This document shows, piece after piece, positions 23,926-30,534 of a stretch of 64,000 nt of DNA (position 1 is the first letter of the stretch; every line of letters begins with the position of its first letter). A program made the translations under genes and the position numbers. This stretch comes from a virus. The notes under the pieces are model-generated. The model searched no databases. It had not been told where the DNA came from and saw only the letters and a program-made list of their open reading frames with translations. Where the stretch lies: IMG/VR virus record IMGVR_UViG_3300046804_005083, positions 1-64,000 of that record. One strand, written 5' to 3'.

Positions 23926-24117
23926 ATGTCGGATACCGTACAAAAAATGCTTGAGGCATTTGAAAATTTGAAAATTGAAGATGAAAAATTTGTAAATGGT
24001 AATAGTTCTGCTGGAACTAGAGCACGTAAAGCACTTCAAGAAATTGCACAACTTGCAAAAGCACGTAGAGTAGAAATTACAGAGGAGAAGAATGCTCGTA
24101 AAGGAGCAAATACCTGA
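23926..24117 (+). CDS. Hc1-like small DNA-binding protein
   Basis: 63 residues, basic at the C-terminal half: 'EDEKFVNGNSSAGTRARKAL' then 'QEIAQLAKARRVEITEEKN'. The pattern GNxxAxxRxRKxLxxIxxLAKxxR resembles histone H1-like Hc1 proteins of bacteria. A late promoter precedes it, fitting a protein packaged with or condensing phage DNA. Role inferred. Confidence 0.65.
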   Translation: MSDTVQKMLEAFENLKIEDEKFVNGNSSAGTRARKALQEIAQLAKARRVEITEEKNARKGANT

Positions 24118-24155
24118 ACCATAAATACATGGGAGTGTGATGCTTTTCTTTCCTT

Positions 24156-24554
24156 ATGTTCAAATTTAGTTTTGGAAAAAAGAAAGCAACAATAAAAACA
24201 ATACTTATACTTAGTTTAATAGTTGCAGCACTCTCTTCTTTTTTTAAAATTGAAGACAAATATATTTGGGATATTATTTACGAAACCTTAGTAAAGTATC
24301 AACCAGATTCTCCACTTATACCAGAATTGCAGAAAGATTCTGGTATAGTGGAAAGAAAATCAAAAAGAACCGTTGATAAAGCAATCTATGATTATGAACG
24401 GTTGACAGGGGACGATGGAACTGTTAGAATTCCATCACCACGACATTCGGAGAAACCAGTAGACACCTCTGTGTGCTACACTTCCGAATGTCAGGCATTA
24501 GGAGGAGAAATCCGACTCTGTGCTCCTTGGGTTGACGACTGCCCTAAGGACTGA
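24156..24554 (+). CDS. Membrane-anchored protein with Cys-rich C-terminus
   Basis: 132 residues. Residues 12-32 form a transmembrane helix (TIKTILILSLIVAALSSFF) after a basic N-terminus. The extramembrane domain contains a Pro/Lys-rich stretch and ends with four Cys (VCYTSECQALGGEIRLCAPW...DDCPK), likely disulphide-bonded in the periplasm. Function unknown. Confidence 0.65.
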   Translation: MFKFSFGKKKATIKTILILSLIVAALSSFFKIEDKYIWDIIYETLVKYQPDSPLIPELQKDSGIVERKSKRTVDKAIYDYERLTGDDGTVRIPSPRHSEKPVDTSVCYTSECQALGGEIRLCAPWVDDCPKD

Positions 24555-24560
24555 TATAAT
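24532..24560 (+). promoter_or_regulatory. Promoter of the tRNA cluster (TTGACG-N17-TATAAT)
   Basis: TTGACG at 24532-24537 and consensus TATAAT at 24555-24560. The leader to the first tRNA (24561-24646) holds no gene but has a hairpin CCTTCC/GGAAGG (24607-24640). Confidence 0.75.
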
Positions 24561-24646
24561 AATCTCACAGGCAACAGGGGTCCAAACCTTGTGTAAGTCC
24601 TACACCTTCCATGCCTCTCAACGATGCACAAACAGGAAGGTCTCTT

Positions 24647-24720
24647 GTCTCAGTAGCTCAGTTGGATAGAGCATCTGCCTTCTAAGCAGTTGGTCGGGGG
24701 TTCAAGTCCCTCCTGAGACG
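24647..24720 (+). tRNA. tRNA-Arg (TCT)
   Basis: Acceptor GTCTCAG/CTGAGAC, loop CTTCTAA with anticodon TCT, T arm GGGGG TTCAAGT CCCTC. Reads AGA, common in A/T-rich phage genes. Confidence 0.93.
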
Positions 24721-24760
24721 TTTGACAATCAAACTTAAGTAGTTTATGATTGTCTCATAT

Positions 24761-24832
24761 GCGGAGTTAGTTCAGCGGTAGAACGCTATCCTTCCAAGTT
24801 AGATGTCGTCGGTTCGATTCCGATACTCCGCT
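24761..24832 (+). tRNA. tRNA-Gly (TCC)
   Basis: Acceptor GCGGAGT/ACTCCGC, loop CTTCCAA with anticodon TCC, T loop TTCGATT. Reads GGA. Confidence 0.93.
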
Positions 24833-24890
24833 CTTGGAGATTATTCTCCATATATAAAAGTGATGGAGCATAAGTCCCTGTTATATTCTT

Positions 24891-25109
24891 ATGAAGTATA
24901 TTACACTTATGTCATCAATCTTATTCTTTATGAAGGAAGAAGTTAATTCTATAAACATCGCAAGACTTCTAAGTGAACTTGAAGGTTCATATGTCCTCAC
25001 CAAATATATGGGATTTGAGGATGATATGAAAATTCTTGACGAAATGAAAAAACGATTTTATAAACTTTATTTCAAACTTTATAAAGAAGAAAAAAATAAT
25101 GGGGTGTAG
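24891..25109 (+). CDS. Small protein between tRNA genes
   Basis: 72 residues (MKYITLMSSILFFMKEEVNS...), helical, with a Lys- and Tyr-rich C-terminus (KRFYKLYFKLYKEEKNN). Its last ten bases overlap the 5' end of the tRNA-Asn gene, so mRNA and tRNA processing would compete. No recognised family. Confidence 0.5.
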   Translation: MKYITLMSSILFFMKEEVNSINIARLLSELEGSYVLTKYMGFEDDMKILDEMKKRFYKLYFKLYKEEKNNGV

Positions 25110-25172
25110 CTCAGCGGTAGTAGCGGGATGCTGTTAACATCTAGGTCGCAGGTTCGATCCCTGCCGCCCCAG
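25100..25172 (+). tRNA. tRNA-Asn (GTT)
   Basis: Acceptor TGGGGTG/CGCCCCA, anticodon loop CTGTTAA (GTT), T arm GCAGG TTCGATC CCTGC. The 5' end overlaps the stop of the preceding small gene. Confidence 0.92.
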
Positions 25173-25205
25173 TTGATAGGGTTGGAAATGTCCGATTCTA
25201 TCATA

Positions 25206-25274
25206 TTTTCACCGCCCTCTAATGCGGTGAAAATTGCGGAAAGTGTCTTCCGCTGGTGATGGGCACTCATCACC
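25206..25274 (+). ncRNA. Array of three perfect hairpins inside the tRNA cluster
   Basis: Three back-to-back stems: TTTTCACCGC/GCGGTGAAAA (10 pairs), GCGGAA/TTCCGC (6 pairs) and GGTGATG/CATCACC (7 pairs), separated by only 1-2 bases. No T run follows, and no plus-strand ORF is credible here. Possibly a structured RNA, a processing signal or a transcription barrier within the tRNA transcript. Confidence 0.4.
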
Positions 25275-25361
25275 GTTCTGTAGGTGCCAAATACCCCTTC
25301 TGGTTACGACTGGAAGAAGTAAAGAGGGAGAACATAGGTAAAGTTCTTTCCACCTACCATA

Positions 25362-25436
25362 TCCTCTGCGTAGTCCATTGGTAAGGACGGGTGGACAACA
25401 CACATGGAAACTGGGTTCGATTCCCAGCCAGAGGAC
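25362..25436 (+). tRNA. Degenerate tRNA-like element
   Basis: Acceptor stem TCCTCTG/CAGAGGA and T arm CTGGG TTCGATT CCCAG are perfect, and a GTCC/GGAC D stem is present. The anticodon arm (GGGTGGACAACACACATGG) cannot form a normal stem, lacks the invariant T33, and extra bases flank the acceptor. It is either a decayed tRNA or a tRNA-mimicking RNA; no anticodon can be assigned. Confidence 0.45.
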
Positions 25437-25438
25437 AC

Positions 25439-25511
25439 GGGGAATTAACTCAGTTGGTAGAGTGACAGCTTTGCAAGCTGTAAGTCAGGGGTTCAAGTCC
25501 CCTATTCTCCA
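25439..25511 (+). tRNA. tRNA-Ala (TGC)
   Basis: Acceptor GGGGAAT/ATTCTCC (one G-T pair), perfect anticodon stem ACAGC/GCTGT with loop TTTGCAA, T loop TTCAAGT. Confidence 0.95.
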
Positions 25512-25514
25512 TTG

Positions 25515-25522
25515 CATAAATA
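25515..25522 (+). promoter_or_regulatory. Late promoter motif CATAAATA
   Basis: Late-type box 16 bases before the dps-like gene. Confidence 0.5.
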
Positions 25523-25538
25523 TTTCAAAAAGAGTATA

Positions 25539-26048
25539 ATGGAAAAACTGTTTAAACTCTTAAGTGATGCTCAGGCATCACTTTTTGTTCTATTTCATAA
25601 AACTTGGGTTTATCATTGGAATGTTGTTGGAAAAGATTTCCAGCAACTTCATACTCTTTTTGGTGGTCAGTATGAGACTATGTTTGAGGAGATTGATCGT
25701 CTCTCAGAACATATGAGATACTTGAATGTAAAACCTTTGAGTAGTTTAGATCGTGTTCTTGAGGTTTCTAAAATTAAAGAAGCATCAAGTTCTGCGAATT
25801 CTGAGAGTATGATCTCAGATCTTCTTCAATCAAATAATGATTTTTGTGATATGATGAGAGGAATATCTGAAGAAGCAGAAACTCAAAAACAGTATGCTAC
25901 AGCAAATCTAGTTCAGGATTTAATGGAGTCTCACGGTAAGTTTGTTTGGATGCTTCGTTCATTCTCAGATTCTGGATCTAAAAAAGTTCAAGAAGAAGTG
26001 GAGGAAGTTGTTGAAGAACAAATAAAAGAAGAAACAACTGAAGAATAA
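25539..26048 (+). CDS. dps: Dps-like ferritin-family protein
   Basis: 169 residues, a ferritin-like four-helix protein of the Dps type that oxidises and stores iron and protects DNA. The ferroxidase signature LFHKTWVYHWNVVGKDFQQL followed by EEIDRLSEHMR gives the His...Asp...Glu ligands at residues 20-55. The C-terminal tail is very acidic (EEVEEVVEEQIKEE). The ATG at 25539 is preferred to an upstream TTG touching the tRNA. A host-derived gene with a late promoter. Confidence 0.88.
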   Translation: MEKLFKLLSDAQASLFVLFHKTWVYHWNVVGKDFQQLHTLFGGQYETMFEEIDRLSEHMRYLNVKPLSSLDRVLEVSKIKEASSSANSESMISDLLQSNNDFCDMMRGISEEAETQKQYATANLVQDLMESHGKFVWMLRSFSDSGSKKVQEEVEEVVEEQIKEETTEE

Positions 26049-26056
26049 TTAGGATT

Positions 26057-26314
26057 ATGGAAAACTTAAAAATAAGATGCCGTACTTGCGGCAGAGAGTT
26101 GGAGGGACATCCAACAAAAACAATATCTTGTGGTTGCTCCAACATGGCAACAATTCGTGGAGATAAGATTTCGGCACTTGACTTATCTCAAATTGTTATG
26201 TTAAACTCATTGAAGCAAAATCAAAACAAAAGTGTCCTAACTTCTCAAGATATTGCTTGGCAAGAAGCACGTCGTCAACGTAAAGTTAGACGACTTGATT
26301 TTGAAGTCCGTTAA
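26057..26314 (+). CDS. Zinc-ribbon-like small protein
   Basis: 85 residues. The N-terminus has CRTCGRELEG and SCGCSNMATI, giving paired Cys that could bind zinc; the rest is Gln/Arg-rich helix (SQDIAWQEARRQRKVRR). I recognise it as a recurrent cyanophage small protein next to tRNA genes; possibly nucleic-acid-binding. Confidence 0.65.
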   Translation: MENLKIRCRTCGRELEGHPTKTISCGCSNMATIRGDKISALDLSQIVMLNSLKQNQNKSVLTSQDIAWQEARRQRKVRRLDFEVR

Positions 26315-26326
26315 GCACTTAATATT

Positions 26327-26413
26327 GGAAGCGTGGCAGAGTCCGGTTTATTGCGTTTGTCTTGAAAACAAATGAGGGTAACACCTCCACTGGTTCAAAT
26401 CCAGTCGCTTCCG
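26327..26413 (+). tRNA. tRNA-Ser (TGA)
   Basis: Acceptor GGAAGCG/CGCTTCC, anticodon stem TTTGT/ACAAA with loop CTTGAAA (TGA), a long variable arm GAGGG...CCTC, T loop TTCAAAT. Confidence 0.95.
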
Positions 26414-26473
26414 TTAATAAACATTATAAATTTAACATTTTCTTAAACAGTGTTACGTAATGAACACAATTTG

Positions 26474-26501
26474 TTGACGATGAAAAGTCTGTGATTAGTA
26501 T
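26474..26501 (+). promoter_or_regulatory. Promoter TTGACG-N16-TAGTAT
   Basis: Located 26 bases before a chain of small genes beginning at 26527. Confidence 0.55.
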
Positions 26502-26526
26502 ATAGTAGTACTAACGCAAAAAACCC

Positions 26527-26676
26527 ATGGATCAGCATACTTATGAGAACTGGGTAAAAATTAAAGCAACATTTGAAGAATCGGGTAACACTGATAATAT
26601 GTTTTATAAGAGAGCAGTGGAAATTGTAAAAACGAGGAGAGATCCTCTGGCAAAGTTTCTTGGAGATGAGAAATAA
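26527..26676 (+). CDS. Small conserved cyanophage protein (MDQHTYENWVKIK)
   Basis: 49 residues: MDQHTYENWVKIKATFEESG then NMFYKRAVEIVKTRRDPLAK. A helical protein that I recognise as frequent in cyanomyoviruses. Its stop overlaps the next start. Function unknown. Confidence 0.65.
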   Translation: MDQHTYENWVKIKATFEESGNTDNMFYKRAVEIVKTRRDPLAKFLGDEK

Positions 26677-26879
26677 TGATGGAACCTCAAGACGAATTTA
26701 TTACTCGTTCAGAAGTTCAGGAGATGATTGATGCAGCAATACGACGACACAACCGTAATGCTTCTATCATTAGTATGTGCGTCGGTTGGGTGGTTCTTGC
26801 TTTATTTGCTGAAGGACTACTCCGATTGATTGGTGTGATTCCCCCAATTCTACCTTGGCTTAAAATCACTTTAAACTAA
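26676..26879 (+). CDS. Small membrane protein
   Basis: 67 residues. Residues 1-28 are charged (DEFITRSEVQEMIDAAIRRH), followed by one transmembrane helix (SMCVGWVVLALFAEGLLRLI) and a hydrophobic C-terminus. Coupled by overlaps to its neighbours on both sides. Confidence 0.6.
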   Translation: MMEPQDEFITRSEVQEMIDAAIRRHNRNASIISMCVGWVVLALFAEGLLRLIGVIPPILPWLKITLN

Positions 26880-26983
26880 TGTCAGAAGAAGATTTAGAAG
26901 AACTATTAAAAAGAGTTTTACAACAAAAAATGAATGAACTTTTTGAAGAACCTTCTACATACGAGGACGAAGAAGATGAATAG
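26879..26983 (+). CDS. Acidic micropeptide
   Basis: 34 residues, MSEEDLEELLKRVLQQKMNE followed by an acidic tail (YEDEEDE). A predicted amphipathic helix. Start overlaps the previous stop (TAATG). Unknown function. Confidence 0.5.
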   Translation: MSEEDLEELLKRVLQQKMNELFEEPSTYEDEEDE

Positions 26984-27065
26984 TACCATATATACAGCAA
27001 TGACAATTTTTGGTATAATAGGATTGTTCATTATTTGGGCACTTACTCACGCATATCCACAATGA
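26976..27065 (+). CDS. Transmembrane micropeptide
   Basis: 29 residues dominated by one transmembrane helix (TAMTIFGIIGLFIIWALTHA), overlapping both neighbours. The size and composition recall small photosystem or cytochrome subunits, but no specific match can be claimed. Confidence 0.5.
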   Translation: MNSTIYTAMTIFGIIGLFIIWALTHAYPQ

Positions 27066-27178
27066 TTTTCCATATCGTTGAAGCACTCGCAGTAAATCCT
27101 TTCTTTCTTTTTCTTTGCGGGTGTGGGTTGACAATCATTCCATTTGCTGGTATTATGTATATACATAGAGATAAGTAA
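27062..27178 (+). CDS. Transmembrane micropeptide ending in HRDK
   Basis: 38 residues: one hydrophobic segment (NPFFLFLCGCGLTIIPFAGI) then YIHRDK. It starts inside the previous stop (ATGA) and its stop directly abuts the tRNA-Pro gene. Confidence 0.5.
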   Translation: MIFHIVEALAVNPFFLFLCGCGLTIIPFAGIMYIHRDK

Positions 27179-27252
27179 CCGGGTTTAGCGCAGTTTGGTA
27201 GCGCATCTGCTTTGGGAGCAGAGGGTCGCAGGTTCGAATCCTGCAACTCGGA
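27179..27252 (+). tRNA. tRNA-Pro (TGG)
   Basis: Acceptor CCGGGTT/AACTCGG, anticodon stem TCTGC/GCAGA with loop TTTGGGA, T arm GCAGG TTCGAAT CCTGC. Confidence 0.95.
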
Positions 27253-27268
27253 CTCATAAAATTACTTT

Positions 27269-27502
27269 ATGAAAATGAATCAAGAAATCGAAAAACTTCC
27301 ATCCTTTACAATTGAAGAGTTTCAAGTAGATTTTGATAATCTTATGAATAGAGTGGAAAACGGAGAAACACTACTTATTAAAAGTGAACACGGAAACGCA
27401 GTAATGGTTCCTTATAAAGAAGTCGTTAGTGTATGTAATGAAGCAAGTGTGGATTTTGAAGAGATAGTTAAAATCCACACAGACCACGAAGAAGGGTCTT
27501 GA
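27269..27502 (+). CDS. Phd/YefM-like antitoxin, no partner
   Basis: 77 residues. The core FQVDFDNLMNRVENGETLLI followed by SEHGNAVMVPYKEVV matches the Phd/YefM pattern (N-terminal DNA-binding fold, with 'NG..-I....G..AV.VP..'), except that the usual toxin-binding tail is short and acidic. No toxin gene lies beside it. It could neutralise a host toxin or repress a promoter. Confidence 0.65.
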   Translation: MKMNQEIEKLPSFTIEEFQVDFDNLMNRVENGETLLIKSEHGNAVMVPYKEVVSVCNEASVDFEEIVKIHTDHEEGS

Positions 27503-27540
27503 CGAAGGGTTCCAAATCTCCTACAATGATTTGGTCTTAA

Positions 27541-27612
27541 GGGGGTGTCGCATAAAGGTCAATGCGCTCTGCTTATAACGGAGTCATCCTGGTTCAAGTC
27601 CAGGCATCCCTA
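27541..27612 (+). tRNA. tRNA-Ile (TAT)
   Basis: Acceptor GGGGGTG/CATCCCT with two G-T pairs, D stem GCAT/ATGC, anticodon stem CTCTG/CGGAG with loop CTTATAA (TAT), T arm CCTGG TTCAAGT CCAGG. Reads the AUA codon that is rare in many bacteria. Confidence 0.92.
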
Positions 27613-27616
27613 CCTT

Positions 27617-27689
27617 GCTGGTTTAGCTCTCTGGAGAAAGCACTGCCCTCATAAGGCAAGATAGGTCGGTTCGATCCCGACAACCAGCA
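27617..27689 (+). tRNA. tRNA with CAT anticodon (Met)
   Basis: Acceptor GCTGGTT/AACCAGC, loop CTCATAA (CAT), T arm GTCGG TTCGATC CCGAC. Could be elongator Met or, if modified at the wobble base, Ile; sequence alone does not decide. Confidence 0.92.
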
Positions 27690-27692
27690 CTT

Positions 27693-27712
27693 GGACACTT
27701 ACCAAAGTGTCC
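27693..27712 (+). terminator. Hairpin at the end of the tRNA cluster
   Basis: GGACACTT/AAGTGTCC, eight pairs with a four-base loop. No clear T run follows, so it may serve processing or partial termination. Confidence 0.5.
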
Positions 27713-27715
27713 CAC

Positions 27716-27744
27716 TTGACTTTCCCAAGTCAAACTTTTATAAT
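27716..27744 (+). promoter_or_regulatory. Promoter TTGACT-N17-TATAAT with palindrome
   Basis: TTGACT at 27716-27721 and TATAAT at 27739-27744. The -35 is half of an inverted repeat TTGACTT-TCCC-AAGTCAA that could bind a repressor dimer. Confidence 0.7.
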
Positions 27745-27766
27745 AACAAGGTCAACATTCAAAACA

Positions 27767-27982
27767 ATGACTCTTACAGCAAAATTCAAGAAAGACGTTC
27801 AAACTCTTCGTGGTGCCGCAAATGGCGAATTCTACCTTGATGTGAAGAATCCAAAACTCTACAAAAAGGTTCGTCGTTATTATGAAAACGAAGGTGTAGT
27901 TTTCTCTGGTGATCCTCTGGATGATTATGAGATGCTTATGGAATATGTTCTTGCTGATCTTGAATCTGTAGAAGTGGCATGA
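27767..27982 (+). CDS. Small conserved cyanophage protein (TLRGAANGEFYLD)
   Basis: 71 residues: MTLTAKFKKDVQTLRGAANG, then KLYKKVRRYYENEGVVFSGD and an acidic end. I recognise it as a recurrent cyanophage protein of unknown function. The ATG at 27767 follows its promoter at the right distance. Confidence 0.7.
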   Translation: MTLTAKFKKDVQTLRGAANGEFYLDVKNPKLYKKVRRYYENEGVVFSGDPLDDYEMLMEYVLADLESVEVA

Positions 27983-28215
27983 AATCAAAAGTTATTTTTG
28001 AACGAGAAGGATATCGTTTTATTGAAGCAGGTATTCTAGAAATTAATGGGAAACCAGACTATAGAATGCAAAAACAAAATTATTATACAAAACGTTGGAA
28101 CGATATTTATCTTTTTGATAATGGTATGCAGTGTTCTCTAGCAATGGAAGACATTGAATATGCTCGTTGGCTTGATCCAGATAGAGTTCCTTGTTATGTG
28201 AGAGATGATGATTAA
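27979..28215 (+). CDS. Small conserved protein coupled to the previous gene
   Basis: 78 residues, rich in Tyr, Arg and Asp (EREGYRFIEAGILEINGKPD, YYTKRWNDIYLFDNG). ATGA overlap with the gene before it. Likely a small beta-rich domain; function unknown. Confidence 0.65.
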   Translation: MKSKVIFEREGYRFIEAGILEINGKPDYRMQKQNYYTKRWNDIYLFDNGMQCSLAMEDIEYARWLDPDRVPCYVRDDD

Positions 28216-28270
28216 ATAGTTAAATAGTCACGGAGAGACTTAAAAAGTACTGGTCGGGAGCAAACCCCTT

Positions 28271-28504
28271 ATGTCCAAAACAAGTGTCCTAAGATATCTT
28301 GGGAACCTTCTCCTCATTATTGGTTATCAAACTATGTTATGGGGAGATTTTAAATTTGGTTTGATGATAAAATGTATTGGAGGATTACTAACAGTGCCTT
28401 TTGCTATCAAACTCAAACTCTGGGATGTACTATTCCTATGCGCTTTCTTTGGTATTTCCGAGATATCAAAGGTTGTACAACTTTTCTTAGTTAGTATAAA
28501 CTAA
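28271..28504 (+). CDS. Two-to-three-helix membrane protein
   Basis: 77 residues, mostly hydrophobic: helices around VLRYLGNLLLIIGYQTMLWG, FGLMIKCIGGLLTVPFAI and WDVLFLCAFFGISEI. Function unknown; a hydrophobic protein at the edge of the glycan island. Confidence 0.6.
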   Translation: MSKTSVLRYLGNLLLIIGYQTMLWGDFKFGLMIKCIGGLLTVPFAIKLKLWDVLFLCAFFGISEISKVVQLFLVSIN

Positions 28505-28578
28505 GTGGTGGAACCAAATGACCCCCTTTATGAGTTTCCAATTTCTCTAAAAAATTGGTGGCGAGCCTGAGTACAGAA

Positions 28579-28605
28579 GGTGGGTTGCATAAACCCACCT
28601 TTTTT
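28579..28605 (+). terminator. Strong terminator before the glycan island
   Basis: GGTGGGTT/AACCCACC with a five-base loop and six T residues. A second hairpin CCAATTT/AAATTGG lies just upstream (28538-28558). Confidence 0.9.
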
Positions 28606-28648
28606 AGTATGATATATACTACAGACATAATTAAAATACTGAAAAATT

Positions 28649-29695
28649 ATGAGTCAATACGTTAAAACTGCACTTGTACTTGGTGCAGGTGGTTTTATTG
28701 GAAGTCATATGGTAAGAAGGCTTCGTTCTGAGGGATATTGGGTAAGAGGAGTAGATCTTAAGAGACCTGAGTTTTCGGAAACAGAAGCACACGAATTTAT
28801 TCAAGGAGATCTTCGTGATCTAACCTTTGTAGAAAGAGTTCTTCAGTACAAAGGTCCTTATTGCAATTTCTATAACTTTGTTCCTTCAAAACATATTGAT
28901 ACTTTTGATGAGATCTATCAGTTTGCTGCTGATATGGGTGGAGCAGGATTTGTTTTTACTGGTGAGAATGATGCTGATATCATGCACAACTCTGCAACTA
29001 TTAACCTCAACGTCCTTGAAGCACAAAGACAACTGAATGATTTTAGAGGAGTAAATAAGACCAAAATCTTCTATTCTGGATCTGCTTGTATGTATCCAGA
29101 GCACAATCAACTTGACCCAGATAACCCTGATTGTCGTGAAGAATCGGCATATCCAGCAAATCCAGACTCAGAATATGGATGGGAAAAACTCTTCTCTGAA
29201 CGTCTATACTTTGCTTACCACCGTAATTATGGTATCCCTGTTAGGGTTGCTCGTTATCACAATATTTTTGGACCTGAGGGAACCTGGGAAGGTGGAAGAG
29301 AAAAGGCACCAGCAGCCATCTGCCGTAAAGTTGCTTATCTCCCGTCCGAAGGTGGAACTATAGAAGTTTGGGGTGATGGTAAACAGACCCGTTCATTCCT
29401 TTACATTGATGAATGTATTGAAGCAACTCGCAGAATGATGGAATCGGATTTCATTGGACCCGTAAATATTGGTTCTGAGGAAATGGTAACTATCAACCAA
29501 CTTGTTGATACTGCTGCTAAAGTTTCTGGTAAGAAAGTAGAGAAAAATCATATTAATGGTCCTCTTGGAGTTCGTGGTCGTAATTCCAATAATGATTTGA
29601 TTCGTGAAAAACTTGGTTGGGATTATTCCCAATCTCTTGAAGAGGGTATTCGTAAGACATACGAATGGATTAGTGAACAAATTGCAAAAGGTTGA
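28649..29695 (+). CDS. GDP-mannose 3,5-epimerase-like enzyme
   Basis: 348 residues, an extended-SDR nucleotide-sugar enzyme. The NAD site GAGGFIG is at 12-18. The family's catalytic set is present: Cys147 in SGSACMYPE, Tyr176/Lys180 in EYGWEK, and Lys219 in GGREKAPAA. The signatures FGPEGTWEGGREKAP, WGDGKQTRSFLYIDE and GVRGRNSNNDLI closely match GDP-mannose 3,5-epimerase, which makes GDP-L-galactose (and GDP-L-gulose). Opens a 15-gene overlapping operon of glycosyltransferases that could use its product. Confidence 0.85.
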   Translation: MSQYVKTALVLGAGGFIGSHMVRRLRSEGYWVRGVDLKRPEFSETEAHEFIQGDLRDLTFVERVLQYKGPYCNFYNFVPSKHIDTFDEIYQFAADMGGAGFVFTGENDADIMHNSATINLNVLEAQRQLNDFRGVNKTKIFYSGSACMYPEHNQLDPDNPDCREESAYPANPDSEYGWEKLFSERLYFAYHRNYGIPVRVARYHNIFGPEGTWEGGREKAPAAICRKVAYLPSEGGTIEVWGDGKQTRSFLYIDECIEATRRMMESDFIGPVNIGSEEMVTINQLVDTAAKVSGKKVEKNHINGPLGVRGRNSNNDLIREKLGWDYSQSLEEGIRKTYEWISEQIAKG

Positions 29696-29697
29696 AT

Positions 29698-30534
29698 ATG
29701 GATTTAAGTATTGTTCTAGGTGGCCGTGATGATAATTACGGTGAAAATTTTATTGAGAGATTAAATCAAGCATTAACAGCAAATATAAAAAATCTAGATC
29801 AAACTGATTTAGATTATGAAATTATTGTTGTAGATTTTAATCCATTAGATCAAAAGTATCTGCACAATAATTTAATTCTCAAAGAAGTTCTATCAAATTC
29901 GAGAGTGAGAAATATTGTTATTGATCCTTCTGTATCTGAGGAAGAGGATTTGTCTCCTGGCACTTACTATGAGTATTTTGCTAAAAATGTAGGAGCAAAA
30001 CGATCAACGGGAGAATTTATTTTTACTACAAATTCTGACATTATTCTTTCAAAATCGTTGATTAATGATATTAAACACGAGTTGGGTAATGAGGAAAGAA
30101 ATGATCTTTTCTATCGTTGTAGGTATAGGGGAGAAATAAATCTGGGATTTGATCCTGATGACAATACTCCAGCAGCAGATTTGCATAATCCATCTTTTCC
30201 TGATGCTTGTATTTGTGGATTGTTCTCTGGAGATGCTACAATGTTTACTAGAGAAGTATTCTTCAATGTAGCAACTGGTTATAATGAAGGAGAAAAGAGG
30301 CATAGAACTCATCTCAGTCAATCTGCAATGGATGGTGAAATTCTTTGGAATGTTTATAAGAAAGGCAAAAAACTAAAGTTTTTAGAATCACCTTATTACC
30401 ATATTAATCATGGTAGACCAAATCCAAGAGACAATTTTTACTCTCAGGATACTTACACTAACAAAGAAAATTGGGGATTTGTTGATTACACCGAAGATAA
30501 ACTAAACGAAAACACTATTTTGATTAGATCATGA
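29698..30534 (+). CDS. Family 2-like glycosyltransferase
   Basis: 278 residues with a GT-A-type layout: an N-terminal strand MDLSIVLGGRDDNYGENF, YEIIVVDFNP near 42-51 and FIFTTNSDIILSK near 108-120, the position of the DxD-like metal site. Similar in plan to the gene at 33557 (both end with WGxVDY). The ATG at 29698 is preferred over a TTG overlapping the previous stop. Donor and acceptor unknown. Confidence 0.75.
   Translation: MDLSIVLGGRDDNYGENFIERLNQALTANIKNLDQTDLDYEIIVVDFNPLDQKYLHNNLILKEVLSNSRVRNIVIDPSVSEEEDLSPGTYYEYFAKNVGAKRSTGEFIFTTNSDIILSKSLINDIKHELGNEERNDLFYRCRYRGEINLGFDPDDNTPAADLHNPSFPDACICGLFSGDATMFTREVFFNVATGYNEGEKRHRTHLSQSAMDGEILWNVYKKGKKLKFLESPYYHINHGRPNPRDNFYSQDTYTNKENWGFVDYTEDKLNENTILIRS

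Noticed and set aside
25079-25403. Minus-strand ORFs over the tRNA and hairpin region
   Set aside because: They read through tRNA-Asn and the hairpins on the opposite strand and show no protein family pattern.
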